Below are positions 41,310-48,676 of a stretch of DNA of 64,000 nt, piece after piece. The notes under the pieces are model-generated. The model made no database searches. It was not told where the DNA came from and was given only the letters and a program-made list of their open reading frames with translations. A program made the position numbers and the translations under genes. Positions within the stretch are counted from its first letter, which is position 1. Every line of letters starts with the position of its first letter. Source of the DNA: Pseudomonadota bacterium. Lineage in GTDB: Bacteria > Pseudomonadota > Alphaproteobacteria > Sphingomonadales > Sphingomonadaceae. The stretch lies in contig JAEWEY010000005.1 of assembly GCA_023389105.1 (NCBI GenBank), positions 62,001-126,000 of the forward strand, given 5' to 3'.

Positions 41310-41527
41310 AGGATGCCGCCGCCCAGCATTAGGCGAACGACGCCGATCACGATCACCAGCAGGTTGAGATTACGCCCGCTGGTCGAGCGGGACAGTACGC
41401 CGACCGCCGCACCGACGATCGCCAGCGGGATGATCAGCCAGTTGGCCCAACCGAGCAGCGGCAGGAAAGCGACAAGCGCGCCGATGAGCGCGACGACGCC
41501 GATGATGATGGATGCGATGTTGAACAT
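41306..41527 (-). CDS. Small two-to-three-helix membrane protein
   Basis: Protein of 73 residues, almost wholly hydrophobic (IASIIIGVVALIGALVAFLPLLGWANWLIIPLAIVGAAVGVL, then LLVIVIGVVRLMLGG), shaped like several small alphaproteobacterial inner-membrane proteins. ATG at 41527. Coupled to the DUF1801 gene through GTGA. Confidence 0.75.
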   Translation of the reverse strand: MFNIASIIIGVVALIGALVAFLPLLGWANWLIIPLAIVGAAVGVLSRSTSGRNLNLLVIVIGVVRLMLGGGIL

Positions 41528-41537
41528 GGGTCCGCTC

Positions 41538-42452
41538 CTAACATCGTTCCGGCGCTTGCGGCATATGCGGTGATCGCAGCAGCCCGACGACATAGAGCGC
41601 GAGCGCGGTCCAGATTGCAGCAAAGGCGATAATGTGGGCTGCCGTCAGGTGCTCGCCGTAAGCGACACCGATCAGGAACTGCAGCGTCGGCGCGATGAAC
41701 TGCAACATGCCCATCGTCGACAGCGGGAGGCGACGGGCCGCCGCCGCGAAGAGCAGCAGCGGCGTCGTCGAGACGATCCCCGCGAAAAAGAGCAGCGCCG
41801 TGTCATGCGTGCTCGTGCCCATGGCGGGATGGCCCGCGGCGACCTCAAACCCCAACCAGACGATCGCAACCGGAAACAGGATCGCGGTCTCGACGGCGAG
41901 GCCGCTGACCGCATCCGCAGCGACTATTTTTCGCAGCAAGCCGTAGAGCGCGAAGCTGGCGCAGAGGGCCAAGCTGATCCACAGCTGCGACAACGCGCCG
42001 GCAGCCAGCACCGAGATGCCCGCCGCGGCAATCGCGACGGCCGTCCATTGAAGGCGGCTTAGCCGCTCGTGCAGGACGAACCGCCCGAGCAGCACATTGG
42101 CCAGGGGGTTCAGGTAATAGCCGAAGCTCGAGGCGAGGATGTGCCCGTTGGTCACCGCCCAAACATAGAGCAGCCAGTTCACTCCGATCAGGACCGAGGT
42201 CAGCGTTAGGATGCCAAGCGTCCGGCGATCGGCCAGCACCATCCTGATCGTCGGCCATCCCTTGGCGGCAGTGATGAGCAGCGCCAGCAGCGGCAATGAC
42301 CAGAGCACGCGGTGGGCAACGATGTCGAATGCGGGAACATGCTCGATCGCCTTGAAGTAGAGCGGCAGCACGCCCCACAGCCCATAAGCGCCAAGGCCAA
42401 GCAGTAGACCCTTGCGGTCGTGAGGGTGGCGATGGTTCGCGGCCGTATTCAT
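41538..42452 (-). CDS. rarD: EamA-family transporter, RarD type
   Basis: Inner-membrane drug/metabolite transporter of 304 residues with ten hydrophobic helices. Opening segment GLGAYGLWGVLPLYFKAIEHVPAFDIVAHRVLWS and SFGYYLNPLANVLLGRFVL are signatures of the RarD branch, and WTALALYVVGLL closes the last helix. The substrate of RarD is unknown. Divergent from the DUF4893 lipoprotein. Confidence 0.88.
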   Translation of the reverse strand: MNTAANHRHPHDRKGLLLGLGAYGLWGVLPLYFKAIEHVPAFDIVAHRVLWSLPLLALLITAAKGWPTIRMVLADRRTLGILTLTSVLIGVNWLLYVWAVTNGHILASSFGYYLNPLANVLLGRFVLHERLSRLQWTAVAIAAAGISVLAAGALSQLWISLALCASFALYGLLRKIVAADAVSGLAVETAILFPVAIVWLGFEVAAGHPAMGTSTHDTALLFFAGIVSTTPLLLFAAAARRLPLSTMGMLQFIAPTLQFLIGVAYGEHLTAAHIIAFAAIWTALALYVVGLLRSPHMPQAPERC

Positions 42453-42546
42453 CGACGTGCGCCTAGCTGGCTGTCGCCTATCGTTAAAGACGATGGTGAC
42501 CGAAGCCTTGGTTGAAACCTTCGCGAACGGCTGTCACTTATCCGGC

Positions 42547-43221
42547 ATGATGAGGTGCGGTCTCGCATTGCTGGGCTTGACGCTTTTGACGCTGACAGCG
42601 TGCGAAACGTCGCCGAAGGCCGCGAGTGGTGTACGCCCGAGTGTCGAGGTCGGCGCGCCGCTCAAGTCAGAAACATGGAAAGCCATCGCCACCGCTGCTG
42701 ACGAGGATCGACTGTCCCGTCTGGGTTTGGCGTGGCAGGAAGCATTGGAGGAGGCAAAGAAGACCAATGCCGCCGATGTTCGGCGCGAGGGCGGTCTCCT
42801 GTTGCCGCGCTCTGGACTGCCTCGACCTGACCCGACGCCGGGCAGCTACAATTGCCGCCTCATCAAACTGGGCAAAGCGACGCCAAGGGGCCGGGCGTTT
42901 GAAACATTCAAGCCGTTCTTCTGCTACGTCGAGGTTGAAGACGATCTGCTGACCATCGTGAAGCAGACCGGCAGCCAGCGGCCTGCCGGACGCCTGTGGG
43001 CGGACGATGATTCCAATCGGCTGATCTTCCTCGGCAGTCTTGCGCTTGGCGATGAAACGACGCCCGTCGCGTACGGCGACGACCCGAAGCGCGATATGGC
43101 GGGCACGCTGGAACGCATCGGGCCCTTCCGTTGGCGCCTCGTCATTCCCTGGCCGCAAAGCACGTCAAAGCTCGACGTGTTCGAATTGACCCCGGTGGAT
43201 TTCACCAAGCAACCGCGATGA
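42547..43221 (+). CDS. DUF4893 lipoprotein
   Basis: Predicted lipoprotein of 224 residues. The signal from MMRCGLALLGLTLLTLTACE holds the lipobox LTAC. The mature domain has the DUF4893 pattern: WKAIATAADEDRLSRLGLAWQEAL, YNCRLIKLGK, FFCYVEVEDD, KQTGSQRPAGRLW, FLGSLALGDE and GTLERIGPFRWRLVIP. The family is largely sphingomonad and of unknown role. The stop overlaps the next start (ATGA). Two adjacent ATGs (42547, 42550) are possible. Confidence 0.85.
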   Translation: MMRCGLALLGLTLLTLTACETSPKAASGVRPSVEVGAPLKSETWKAIATAADEDRLSRLGLAWQEALEEAKKTNAADVRREGGLLLPRSGLPRPDPTPGSYNCRLIKLGKATPRGRAFETFKPFFCYVEVEDDLLTIVKQTGSQRPAGRLWADDDSNRLIFLGSLALGDETTPVAYGDDPKRDMAGTLERIGPFRWRLVIPWPQSTSKLDVFELTPVDFTKQPR

Positions 43222-43586
43222 GCGAGGCAGGCCTGCTGGCCGATCCGGCCGAGGTGCGGGCGATCCTCGTCGCTTCGGCCCAGGCCGGGGAAAGCATAAC
43301 CTACGCTGAAACGCTCGGCCTGCTCGGGCACCGGTTCACGCGGCCGAAAATGCGCGCGCTATGCAAGGTGCTGGCCTATGTTGATGACCAGGCCGAGGCG
43401 AGGGGGGAGCCTGAACTCGCCGTGCTGGTGGTTCGGCAGTCGGATGGGCTGCCCGGCCAGGGCTGGTGGATCGGCGGCGCGCCGAAGCACGGTTTTGCCG
43501 GCCTGTGGGAAGGGCCGAAGGCCGCGAAGCTCATTCGCAAGCTGCACAAGCAGGCTTTCGAGTTTTGGGCGGGACGCGAGGCCTAG
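43218..43586 (+). CDS. Conserved-looking cytosolic protein, unknown function
   Basis: Soluble protein of 122 residues, ATG overlapping the previous stop. Pattern: helix pair (DPAEVRAILVASAQAGESITYAETLGLLG), RPKMRALCKVLAYVDDQAEARGEPELAVLVVRQSDGLPGQGWWIGG, then a Lys-rich helix. Arrangement suggests a small alpha/beta domain with a ligand loop at PGQGWWIGG. No family name can be given. Confidence 0.7.
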   Translation: MSEAGLLADPAEVRAILVASAQAGESITYAETLGLLGHRFTRPKMRALCKVLAYVDDQAEARGEPELAVLVVRQSDGLPGQGWWIGGAPKHGFAGLWEGPKAAKLIRKLHKQAFEFWAGREA

Positions 43587-43605
43587 CTTCCGCTAATCGC
43601 GCCCC

Positions 43606-44700
43606 GTGAGCGAAATACGCACCTTCACTGTCACCGAAGATGACGACGGCATCCGCCTGGACCGCTGGTTCAAGCGGCATTTGCCCGACGTCAGCTTCAA
43701 CCTTGTCTCGCGCTGGGCGCGGACCGGTCAATTGCGCGTCGCGGGCAAGCGCGCAACGCCGGGGGATCGGCTGGAGGCTGGTCAGGAGATTCGCGTGCCG
43801 CCGGTGGAGCCTGGCGCCGCGAAGCCTCCGCGCCGGCAGGTGCGGCGGGATCCGCTGACGGCCGAAGAAGAGCAATATGTCCAGGACATGGTCATCTATC
43901 AGGATGAGCACGCGTTCGTTCTGAACAAGCCGCCAGGCCTCGCGACCCAGGGCGGGACCAAGACCACGCAGCACCTGGACCGTCTGCTGGACGGGATCGG
44001 TGACGAGCGCGGGCGGCCCAAGCTGGTTCATCGCCTCGACAAGGATACTTCCGGTGCGCTGCTGGTGGCGCGGACTGCACGCGCCGCCGCCCACTTCGCC
44101 AAGGCGTTTTCGGGACGCACAGCGAAAAAAATATATTGGGCGATCGTGGTCGGCGTGCCGGACGCCAACGAAGGCGAGATCGACGCACCGCTGGCGAAGC
44201 AGCCGGGCACTGGTGGCGAGAAGATGCATATCAGCGAGGAGCACGGACTTCCCGCTAAGACTCGCTGGCGGGTCATCGACCGCGCCGGCAATCGTGCGGC
44301 CTGGGTCGAGTTGCAGCCGCTGACCGGGCGCACGCATCAGCTGCGCGCGCACATGGCGGCGATTGGTCATCCGATCGTCGGCGACGGCAAATATGGCGGG
44401 CCGGACGCATTCCTGACCGGCGGCATCAGCCGCAAGCTGCACCTGCATGCCCGCCGGATCCGCGTCGATGCCTTGGAGGGCGGCAAGATCGATCAGACCG
44501 CCAACCTTTCCCCGCACTTCGCGGAGAGCCTCGACATGCTCGGCTTCGATCTCAGCACCGGAGACGCCGCCCCGGCGCGGCCAACCCGTGCGCCCGGCGC
44601 GCCCCAGCGCAAGGCGGCGGCTGCCGCCAAAACCCGGCGGCGCGAACGACGCGGTGAGCGGCGCGCCCGGGGCAGCACAGCGAAGCCAAAGCGCCGGTGA
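43606..44700 (+). CDS. RluA-family 23S rRNA pseudouridine synthase
   Basis: Converts uridine to pseudouridine in rRNA. The 364-residue protein starts at a GTG (43606). An N-terminal S4 RNA-binding domain (RLDRWFKRHLPDVSFNLVSRW) is followed by the catalytic domain with HRLDKDTSG (about 141-149, catalytic Asp 144) and GRTHQLRAHM. The final 50 residues are an Ala/Arg/Lys-rich tail (RKAAAAAKTRRRERRG) not usual for RluC. RluC or RluD type cannot be fixed from sequence. GTGA overlap with the HAD gene. Confidence 0.9.
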   Translation: MSEIRTFTVTEDDDGIRLDRWFKRHLPDVSFNLVSRWARTGQLRVAGKRATPGDRLEAGQEIRVPPVEPGAAKPPRRQVRRDPLTAEEEQYVQDMVIYQDEHAFVLNKPPGLATQGGTKTTQHLDRLLDGIGDERGRPKLVHRLDKDTSGALLVARTARAAAHFAKAFSGRTAKKIYWAIVVGVPDANEGEIDAPLAKQPGTGGEKMHISEEHGLPAKTRWRVIDRAGNRAAWVELQPLTGRTHQLRAHMAAIGHPIVGDGKYGGPDAFLTGGISRKLHLHARRIRVDALEGGKIDQTANLSPHFAESLDMLGFDLSTGDAAPARPTRAPGAPQRKAAAAAKTRRRERRGERRARGSTAKPKRR

Positions 44701-45362
44701 ACAAGCTTGCAATTTTCGACTGCGACGGCACGCTCGTCGATAGCGGCGCGCCAATTTATGCAGCGCTCGCCACCAGCCTGGAACGCAATGGTTTTGCCGT
44801 GCCGCCAGCAGCCGTTTCACGGCGGGTGATCGGGCTCAGCCTTGTCGAGGCCATGGCGAGCCTGCTGCCAGACGCGTCAGCCGACCAGCACGCGCAACTT
44901 GCTGACGACTATCGGCAGGCCTTCATGGACTTGCGTGCCGCCGGCGAGGTCGAAGAGCCATTATTCGAGGGTATCGCCGAACTTCTCGACAGACTTGAAG
45001 GGGACGGCTGGATGCTCGCGGTCGCGACCGGCAAATCGGATCGCGGTTTGCGTCATTGCCTCGATCGCCACGGCCTGCATGCGCGCTTCGTCTCATTGCA
45101 GACCGCTGACCGGCATCCGTCGAAGCCCCATCGCTCGATGGTCGACCAGGCAATTGCCGACAGCGGAGCCGCGCCCGAAACGACGATCGTCATCGGAGAT
45201 ACGAGCTTCGACATGGCGATGGCCGTCAACGGCGGTGCCATCGGGATCGGCGCGGGTTGGGGCTATCACGATCCCCACGAATTGATCGAGGCCGGCGCGG
45301 TCGCGGTGGCTGACAAGCCCGTTGATGTGCCGGGCCTGCTCAGGGAGCATTTGCATGGATGA
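44697..45362 (+). CDS. HAD-IA family hydrolase (phosphoglycolate phosphatase-like)
   Basis: Cytosolic phosphatase of 221 residues. Nucleophile motif FDCDGTLVDS (residues 7-16), motif II VATGKS, motif III lysine in SKPHRSM and motif IV GDTSFDMAMA. The cap domain (residues 17-90) is the helical type 1 cap. GTG start overlaps the RluA stop. Probable repair-type phosphatase; in sphingomonads HAD genes often follow rluC. Confidence 0.85.
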   Translation: MNKLAIFDCDGTLVDSGAPIYAALATSLERNGFAVPPAAVSRRVIGLSLVEAMASLLPDASADQHAQLADDYRQAFMDLRAAGEVEEPLFEGIAELLDRLEGDGWMLAVATGKSDRGLRHCLDRHGLHARFVSLQTADRHPSKPHRSMVDQAIADSGAAPETTIVIGDTSFDMAMAVNGGAIGIGAGWGYHDPHELIEAGAVAVADKPVDVPGLLREHLHG

Positions 45363-45573
45363 CGATCTCGCAAGGCGTCAGCTTTGGCGGCTCACGCTGC
45401 TTCGGCTGGCGACGTTCGCCCCGTTCATGCTCGGCATTGCGGTCATGTACACGGATCTGCTGCGCGTGGGTGGCTGGCCGCAGCTCGGCGCGATTATCTG
45501 CATCGTCTCCGTGCTGGCGTCGGTCGCAGTGACCTATGCCTTTCGAAAGACCCGGCGGCGTGAGCGATCGTGA
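45355..45573 (+). CDS. Small two-helix membrane protein
   Basis: Protein of 72 residues; the ATG at 45355 overlaps the end of the HAD gene by 8 bp, and its stop overlaps the ATP12 GTG. It has two hydrophobic helices (LATFAPFMLGIAVMY and LGAIICIVSVLASVAVTYAF) with basic ends. Its fixed position between HAD and ATP12 genes suggests co-expression; function unknown. Confidence 0.75.
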   Translation: MDDDLARRQLWRLTLLRLATFAPFMLGIAVMYTDLLRVGGWPQLGAIICIVSVLASVAVTYAFRKTRRRERS

Positions 45574-46265
45574 AGCGGTTTTGGCAAACGGTATCGGTTG
45601 AGCGCGACGGGAGCGCGTGGGGTGTCCAGCTCGACGGGCGCCCGGTAAAGACGCCGGCTCGGGTGCCGCTCGCCTTGCCGAACGAAACCTTGGCCGGCGA
45701 AGTTGCCGAAGAGTGGCGCGAGGTTGGTGAAACCATCGATCCCCGCGTCATGCCCTTCACCGGCCTTGCCAACGCCGCGATAGATCGTGTGGCTCCTGAC
45801 CCGCGGCAATTCGCCGCCGGTCTCTCGCGCTATGCCGAGGCAGACCTGCTTTGCTATCGCGCCGAGGGTCCGCAGGCACTTGTCGCCCGCCAGCAGGAAC
45901 GATGGGACCCACTGCTCGGCTGGGGACGGCGCCGCTTCGATGTCGACTTCATCGTCACCGACGGCGTGATGCACGCCCGTCAGCCCGAGGCAACGATCGA
46001 GCAATTGGCGCACGCGGTTGCCGCGCTCGACGCTTTCCACCTCGCCGGCCTCTCGCCGCTTGTCACGATCGGCGGCTCCCTGATTGCCGCATTGGCGGTC
46101 CTTGAAGAGGCCGTCGGCGTCGAGGCGGCATGGGACGCGGTTAGCCTAGATGAATGCTGGCAGGCCGAGCAGTGGGGCGCTGATGCGGAGGCGGAAGCGG
46201 CCCTCGCGCTGCGGCGACGCGATTTCTTCGCGGGCGCGGCGTTCCTGGCGCTGCTCGATCAGTAG
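45570..46265 (+). CDS. ATP12-family ATP synthase assembly chaperone
   Basis: Bacterial homologue of mitochondrial Atp12, which assists F1-ATPase alpha subunit assembly; typical of alphaproteobacteria. Over 231 residues the family landmarks are KRFWQTVSVERDGSAWGVQLDGRPVKTPARVPLALP, EWREVGETIDPRVMPFTGLANAAIDRV, YAEADLLCYRAEGP and LVTIGGSLIAALAVLEE. GTG start overlapping the previous gene. Its end overlaps the convergent gmk by 7 bp. Confidence 0.92.
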   Translation: MKRFWQTVSVERDGSAWGVQLDGRPVKTPARVPLALPNETLAGEVAEEWREVGETIDPRVMPFTGLANAAIDRVAPDPRQFAAGLSRYAEADLLCYRAEGPQALVARQQERWDPLLGWGRRRFDVDFIVTDGVMHARQPEATIEQLAHAVAALDAFHLAGLSPLVTIGGSLIAALAVLEEAVGVEAAWDAVSLDECWQAEQWGADAEAEAALALRRRDFFAGAAFLALLDQ

Positions 46266-46903
46266 TTCGGGCGCTCGACCAGTCGCCTGACGAAATCGAA
46301 CAGATACGGCCGGCGGTCGCGGCGGATGCGTTCCGCGTCGATGATCGCCCGGACTTCGGCCAGGCAATGGTCCATGTCCTCGTTGATCAGGACGTAGTCG
46401 TACTCGCCCCAATGGCCGATCTCGCTCGCCGCACGGCGCATGCGGCTTTCGATCACGTCTTCGGAATCGGTGCCGCGCGCTCGCAGCCTGCGCTCCAGTT
46501 CTTCCATTGACGGGGGCAGGATGAAGATGCGGACCAGGTCGGTGCCGAAGGCGCCGCGCAACTGCTGTGTGCCCTGCCAGTCGATATCGAACAGGATATC
46601 GCGGCCCAGCTTCAGCGCGTCCTTGATCGGTTCCTTCGGACTGCCGTAGCGGTGGTCGAAGACATACGCCCACTCGGCGAACTCGTTGGCTTGCACCAGC
46701 TCTTCGAACTTCGCGTCGTCCACGAAATGATAATCGATGTCGTCGACCTCGCCCGGGCGCCGGGCGCGCGTGGTCGCGGAGATGGACATGGTCACCTCGG
46801 GATCGGCGTCCAGCAACATTCGCGCGATTGTCGATTTGCCCGCACCGGAAGGGGAGGAGAGCACGATCAGTAGGCCGCGGCGCTGGCGGTTGGGCTGGTC
46901 CAT
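46259..46903 (-). CDS. gmk: Guanylate kinase
   Basis: Phosphorylates GMP to GDP. The ATG at 46903 gives 214 residues, the standard length; the frame is open to 47089 but that part overlaps the phasin promoter. P-loop SSPSGAGKST is at residues 16-25, the GMP-binding core ISATTRARRPGEVDDIDYHFV follows, then FAEWAYVFDHRYGSP and the lid IFILPPSMEELERRLRARGTDS. Convergent with ATP12 and divergent from the phasin. Confidence 0.95.
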   Translation of the reverse strand: MDQPNRQRRGLLIVLSSPSGAGKSTIARMLLDADPEVTMSISATTRARRPGEVDDIDYHFVDDAKFEELVQANEFAEWAYVFDHRYGSPKEPIKDALKLGRDILFDIDWQGTQQLRGAFGTDLVRIFILPPSMEELERRLRARGTDSEDVIESRMRRAASEIGHWGEYDYVLINEDMDHCLAEVRAIIDAERIRRDRRPYLFDFVRRLVERPNY

Positions 46904-46946
46904 GGCCGCTCTTGCTTCGGGCGAACCGTGCCCGTCAAGCGACCTC

Positions 46947-47011
46947 ATGTTGCAGTGCACAAAAAATCTCTTGAAATGGTGCGGCGCAAACATTATTGTG
47001 CAATGCAACAT
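46947..47011 (+). promoter_or_regulatory. Phasin promoter flanked by matching operator arms
   Basis: ATGTTGCAGTGCACAA (46947-46962) and TTGTGCAATGCAACAT (46996-47011) are a 16-bp inverted repeat with one mismatch; each arm also holds a TGCAnTGCA palindrome. Between them lies a sigma70-type promoter: TTGAAA (46971-46976), 17-bp spacer, TATTGT (46994-46999), the -10 overlapping the second arm. Repression by a PHA regulator such as PhaR would fit this geometry; no such gene is in the window. Confidence 0.7.
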
Positions 47012-47028
47012 ATTGGGAGGAAAGTGTG

Positions 47029-47772
47029 ATGGCGGACGAAACCGCGGTTGTTGCCGAAGTCGCGCAGGCGGCTGCTGAAGCACCGGCAAAGGTTGCCAAC
47101 ACGGTCGCGAAGACGATCGAAAAGGTTGCTGATGAAAGCGTCAAGGTCGCCAAGCGTACACGCGCCAAGACTGTGCGTCGTGCAAAGCGCGCTGCGGTGG
47201 CGGACAAGATCAAGACTGTAACGAAGGCGAGCAAGGCCGCGGTGACCCGCACCGCTCGCAAGACCCGCAAGCCGGCGCCGGTCGCCGTTGCGGCCCAGGA
47301 AAGGATTGAAACCATGACCAAGAATTTCTTCAACGGCTTCGACGCCGTCCCTGCTTTTGCGCCGTTCCAGAACATGTTCAGCGACGCCAACGAGCGTAGC
47401 CAGGAACTGGCGAAGCGCAGCCAGAAGGTCGCCGAAGAGCTGGCCGATCTCGCCCGCGCGAACGTCGAAGCGATGGTTGAAGCCGGCCGCGTTGCCACCG
47501 AAGGCGCCCGTTCGCTCGGCCAGGACGTCGTTGCCAAGCAGCGCGACGGTTTCGAGCAGGCTGCGGACGCGATCCGCTCGCTCGCCGAAGCCAAGAGCCC
47601 GACCGAGTATCTGCAGCTGCAGGGCGACTTCGCCCGCGCGTCGTTCGACCGCATGGTCGCCGAAAGCTCGAAGCTGACGGAAACGATGGTCAAGCTGGCC
47701 GGCGAAGCCTTCCAGCCGCTGTCGAACCGCGCCGCGGCGAACGCTGAGCGTTTCAACACCCTCGTTGCCTGA
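47029..47772 (+). CDS. phaP: Phasin with histone-like basic N-terminal region
   Basis: PHA granule-associated protein of 247 residues. ATG at 47029 behind GGGAGGAAA. The C-terminal phasin domain (from about residue 97) has NFFNGFDAVPAFAPFQNM, long amphipathic helices and ADAIRSLAEAKSPTEYLQLQGDFARASF. The N-terminal part has 18 Lys/Arg among residues 39-81 in a KxAxR/K pattern like histone H1 or the C-terminus of Pseudomonas PhaF. It may tether granules to the nucleoid (inference). Confidence 0.88.
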   Translation: MADETAVVAEVAQAAAEAPAKVANTVAKTIEKVADESVKVAKRTRAKTVRRAKRAAVADKIKTVTKASKAAVTRTARKTRKPAPVAVAAQERIETMTKNFFNGFDAVPAFAPFQNMFSDANERSQELAKRSQKVAEELADLARANVEAMVEAGRVATEGARSLGQDVVAKQRDGFEQAADAIRSLAEAKSPTEYLQLQGDFARASFDRMVAESSKLTETMVKLAGEAFQPLSNRAAANAERFNTLVA

Positions 47773-47807
47773 CCCTCTCCCCTCCTCACGGAAGGGCAAC
47801 GATAGTT

Positions 47808-47845
47808 GGCGGCCGCTCCCATATCGGGGCGGCCGCCTTTTTTTT
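47808..47845 (+). terminator. Rho-independent terminator of the phasin gene
   Basis: GGCGGCCGC (47808-47816) and GCGGCCGCC (47829-47837) form a perfect 9-bp stem around a 12-nt loop, followed by eight Ts (47838-47845). Confidence 0.92.
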
Positions 47846-47907
47846 CGCGATTTGCTGCTAAAGGGCGCCTTGCCGCGTTCCGGCGGGTTGCCATATTTCA
47901 GGAAGCA

Positions 47908-48258
47908 ATGATTTCGCATTTCATCACCATGGCCGGACCGGACGGCGACGATGGCCTCGACGATATCGAGACCGGCGTCGCGACGCGCACGCGGCCCAAG
48001 ACCAAGAAGCCGTCGAACTACAAGGTTCTGATGCTCAACGACGATTACACGCCGATGGAATTCGTCGTGCTCGTCCTCCAGACGTTCTTCTCGATGAGCA
48101 TTGAGGATGCGACGCGGGTGATGCTGCAAGTTCATCAGCAGGGCGTGGCGGTGTGCGGCGTGTTCACTTACGAGGTCGCCGAGACCAAGGTCACGCAAGT
48201 GGTCGACTTTGCGCGAGAGAACCAGCACCCGCTGCAGTGCACGCTCGAAAAGGCCTGA
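47908..48258 (+). CDS. clpS: ATP-dependent Clp protease adaptor ClpS
   Basis: Adaptor that delivers N-degron substrates to ClpAP. 116 residues; the core has YKVLMLNDDYTPMEFVV (the NDD substrate pocket), MSIEDATRVMLQVHQQGVAVCGVFTYEVAETKV and the end HPLQCTLEK. The ATG at 47908 has AGGAAG close upstream; ATG 47929 is an alternative that would trim the first seven residues. clpA is not in the window. Confidence 0.93.
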   Translation: MISHFITMAGPDGDDGLDDIETGVATRTRPKTKKPSNYKVLMLNDDYTPMEFVVLVLQTFFSMSIEDATRVMLQVHQQGVAVCGVFTYEVAETKVTQVVDFARENQHPLQCTLEKA

Positions 48259-48261
48259 CGC

Positions 48262-48594
48262 CTACTTCCCGACGAACATGAATCCCACGGCGCCGCCAAG
48301 ACAGCAGAAGGCGCCGATATAGCGCCAGCCGATCGGTTCCTTCAGGACTAGCGCAGCGAAGACTGCGAACACGCCGAGCGTGATGACTTCCTGGATGATC
48401 TTCAACTGGCTGCCGGTGAAGCCGTGGGTGTACCCGATGCGGTTGGCCGGCACTGCGAAGCTATATTCGATAAGCGCGATGCTCCATCCGACTAGGATCG
48501 CCGCGACCATCGGCAGATGCGGGAACTTCAGATGTCCGTACCAGGCGAGCGTCATGAAGATGTTCGATATGACGAGTAGTCCGACGGTCAGCAT
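48262..48594 (-). CDS. DMT family protein (DUF486)
   Basis: Inner-membrane protein of 110 residues with four helices: TVGLLVISNIFMTLAWYGHL, MVAAILVGWSIALIEYSFAVPANRIGY, IIQEVITLGVFAVFAALVL and GAFCCLGGAVGFMFVG. This is the DUF486 pattern of small multidrug-resistance-like proteins. Convergent with clpS, divergent from murA. Confidence 0.88.
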   Translation of the reverse strand: MLTVGLLVISNIFMTLAWYGHLKFPHLPMVAAILVGWSIALIEYSFAVPANRIGYTHGFTGSQLKIIQEVITLGVFAVFAALVLKEPIGWRYIGAFCCLGGAVGFMFVGK

Positions 48595-48676
48595 TCACGG
48601 GCTGTAGGCGCGCTTGCTGGCAGGAGCCAGACGGCACGGCAGTTGCGCGACTTCGGCTGCGCGCTAAAGCGCGCCA

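Noticed and set aside
46904..47089. Longer N-terminus for guanylate kinase
   Set aside because: The 62 extra residues are unlike any kinase, and they overlap the phasin promoter and operator.
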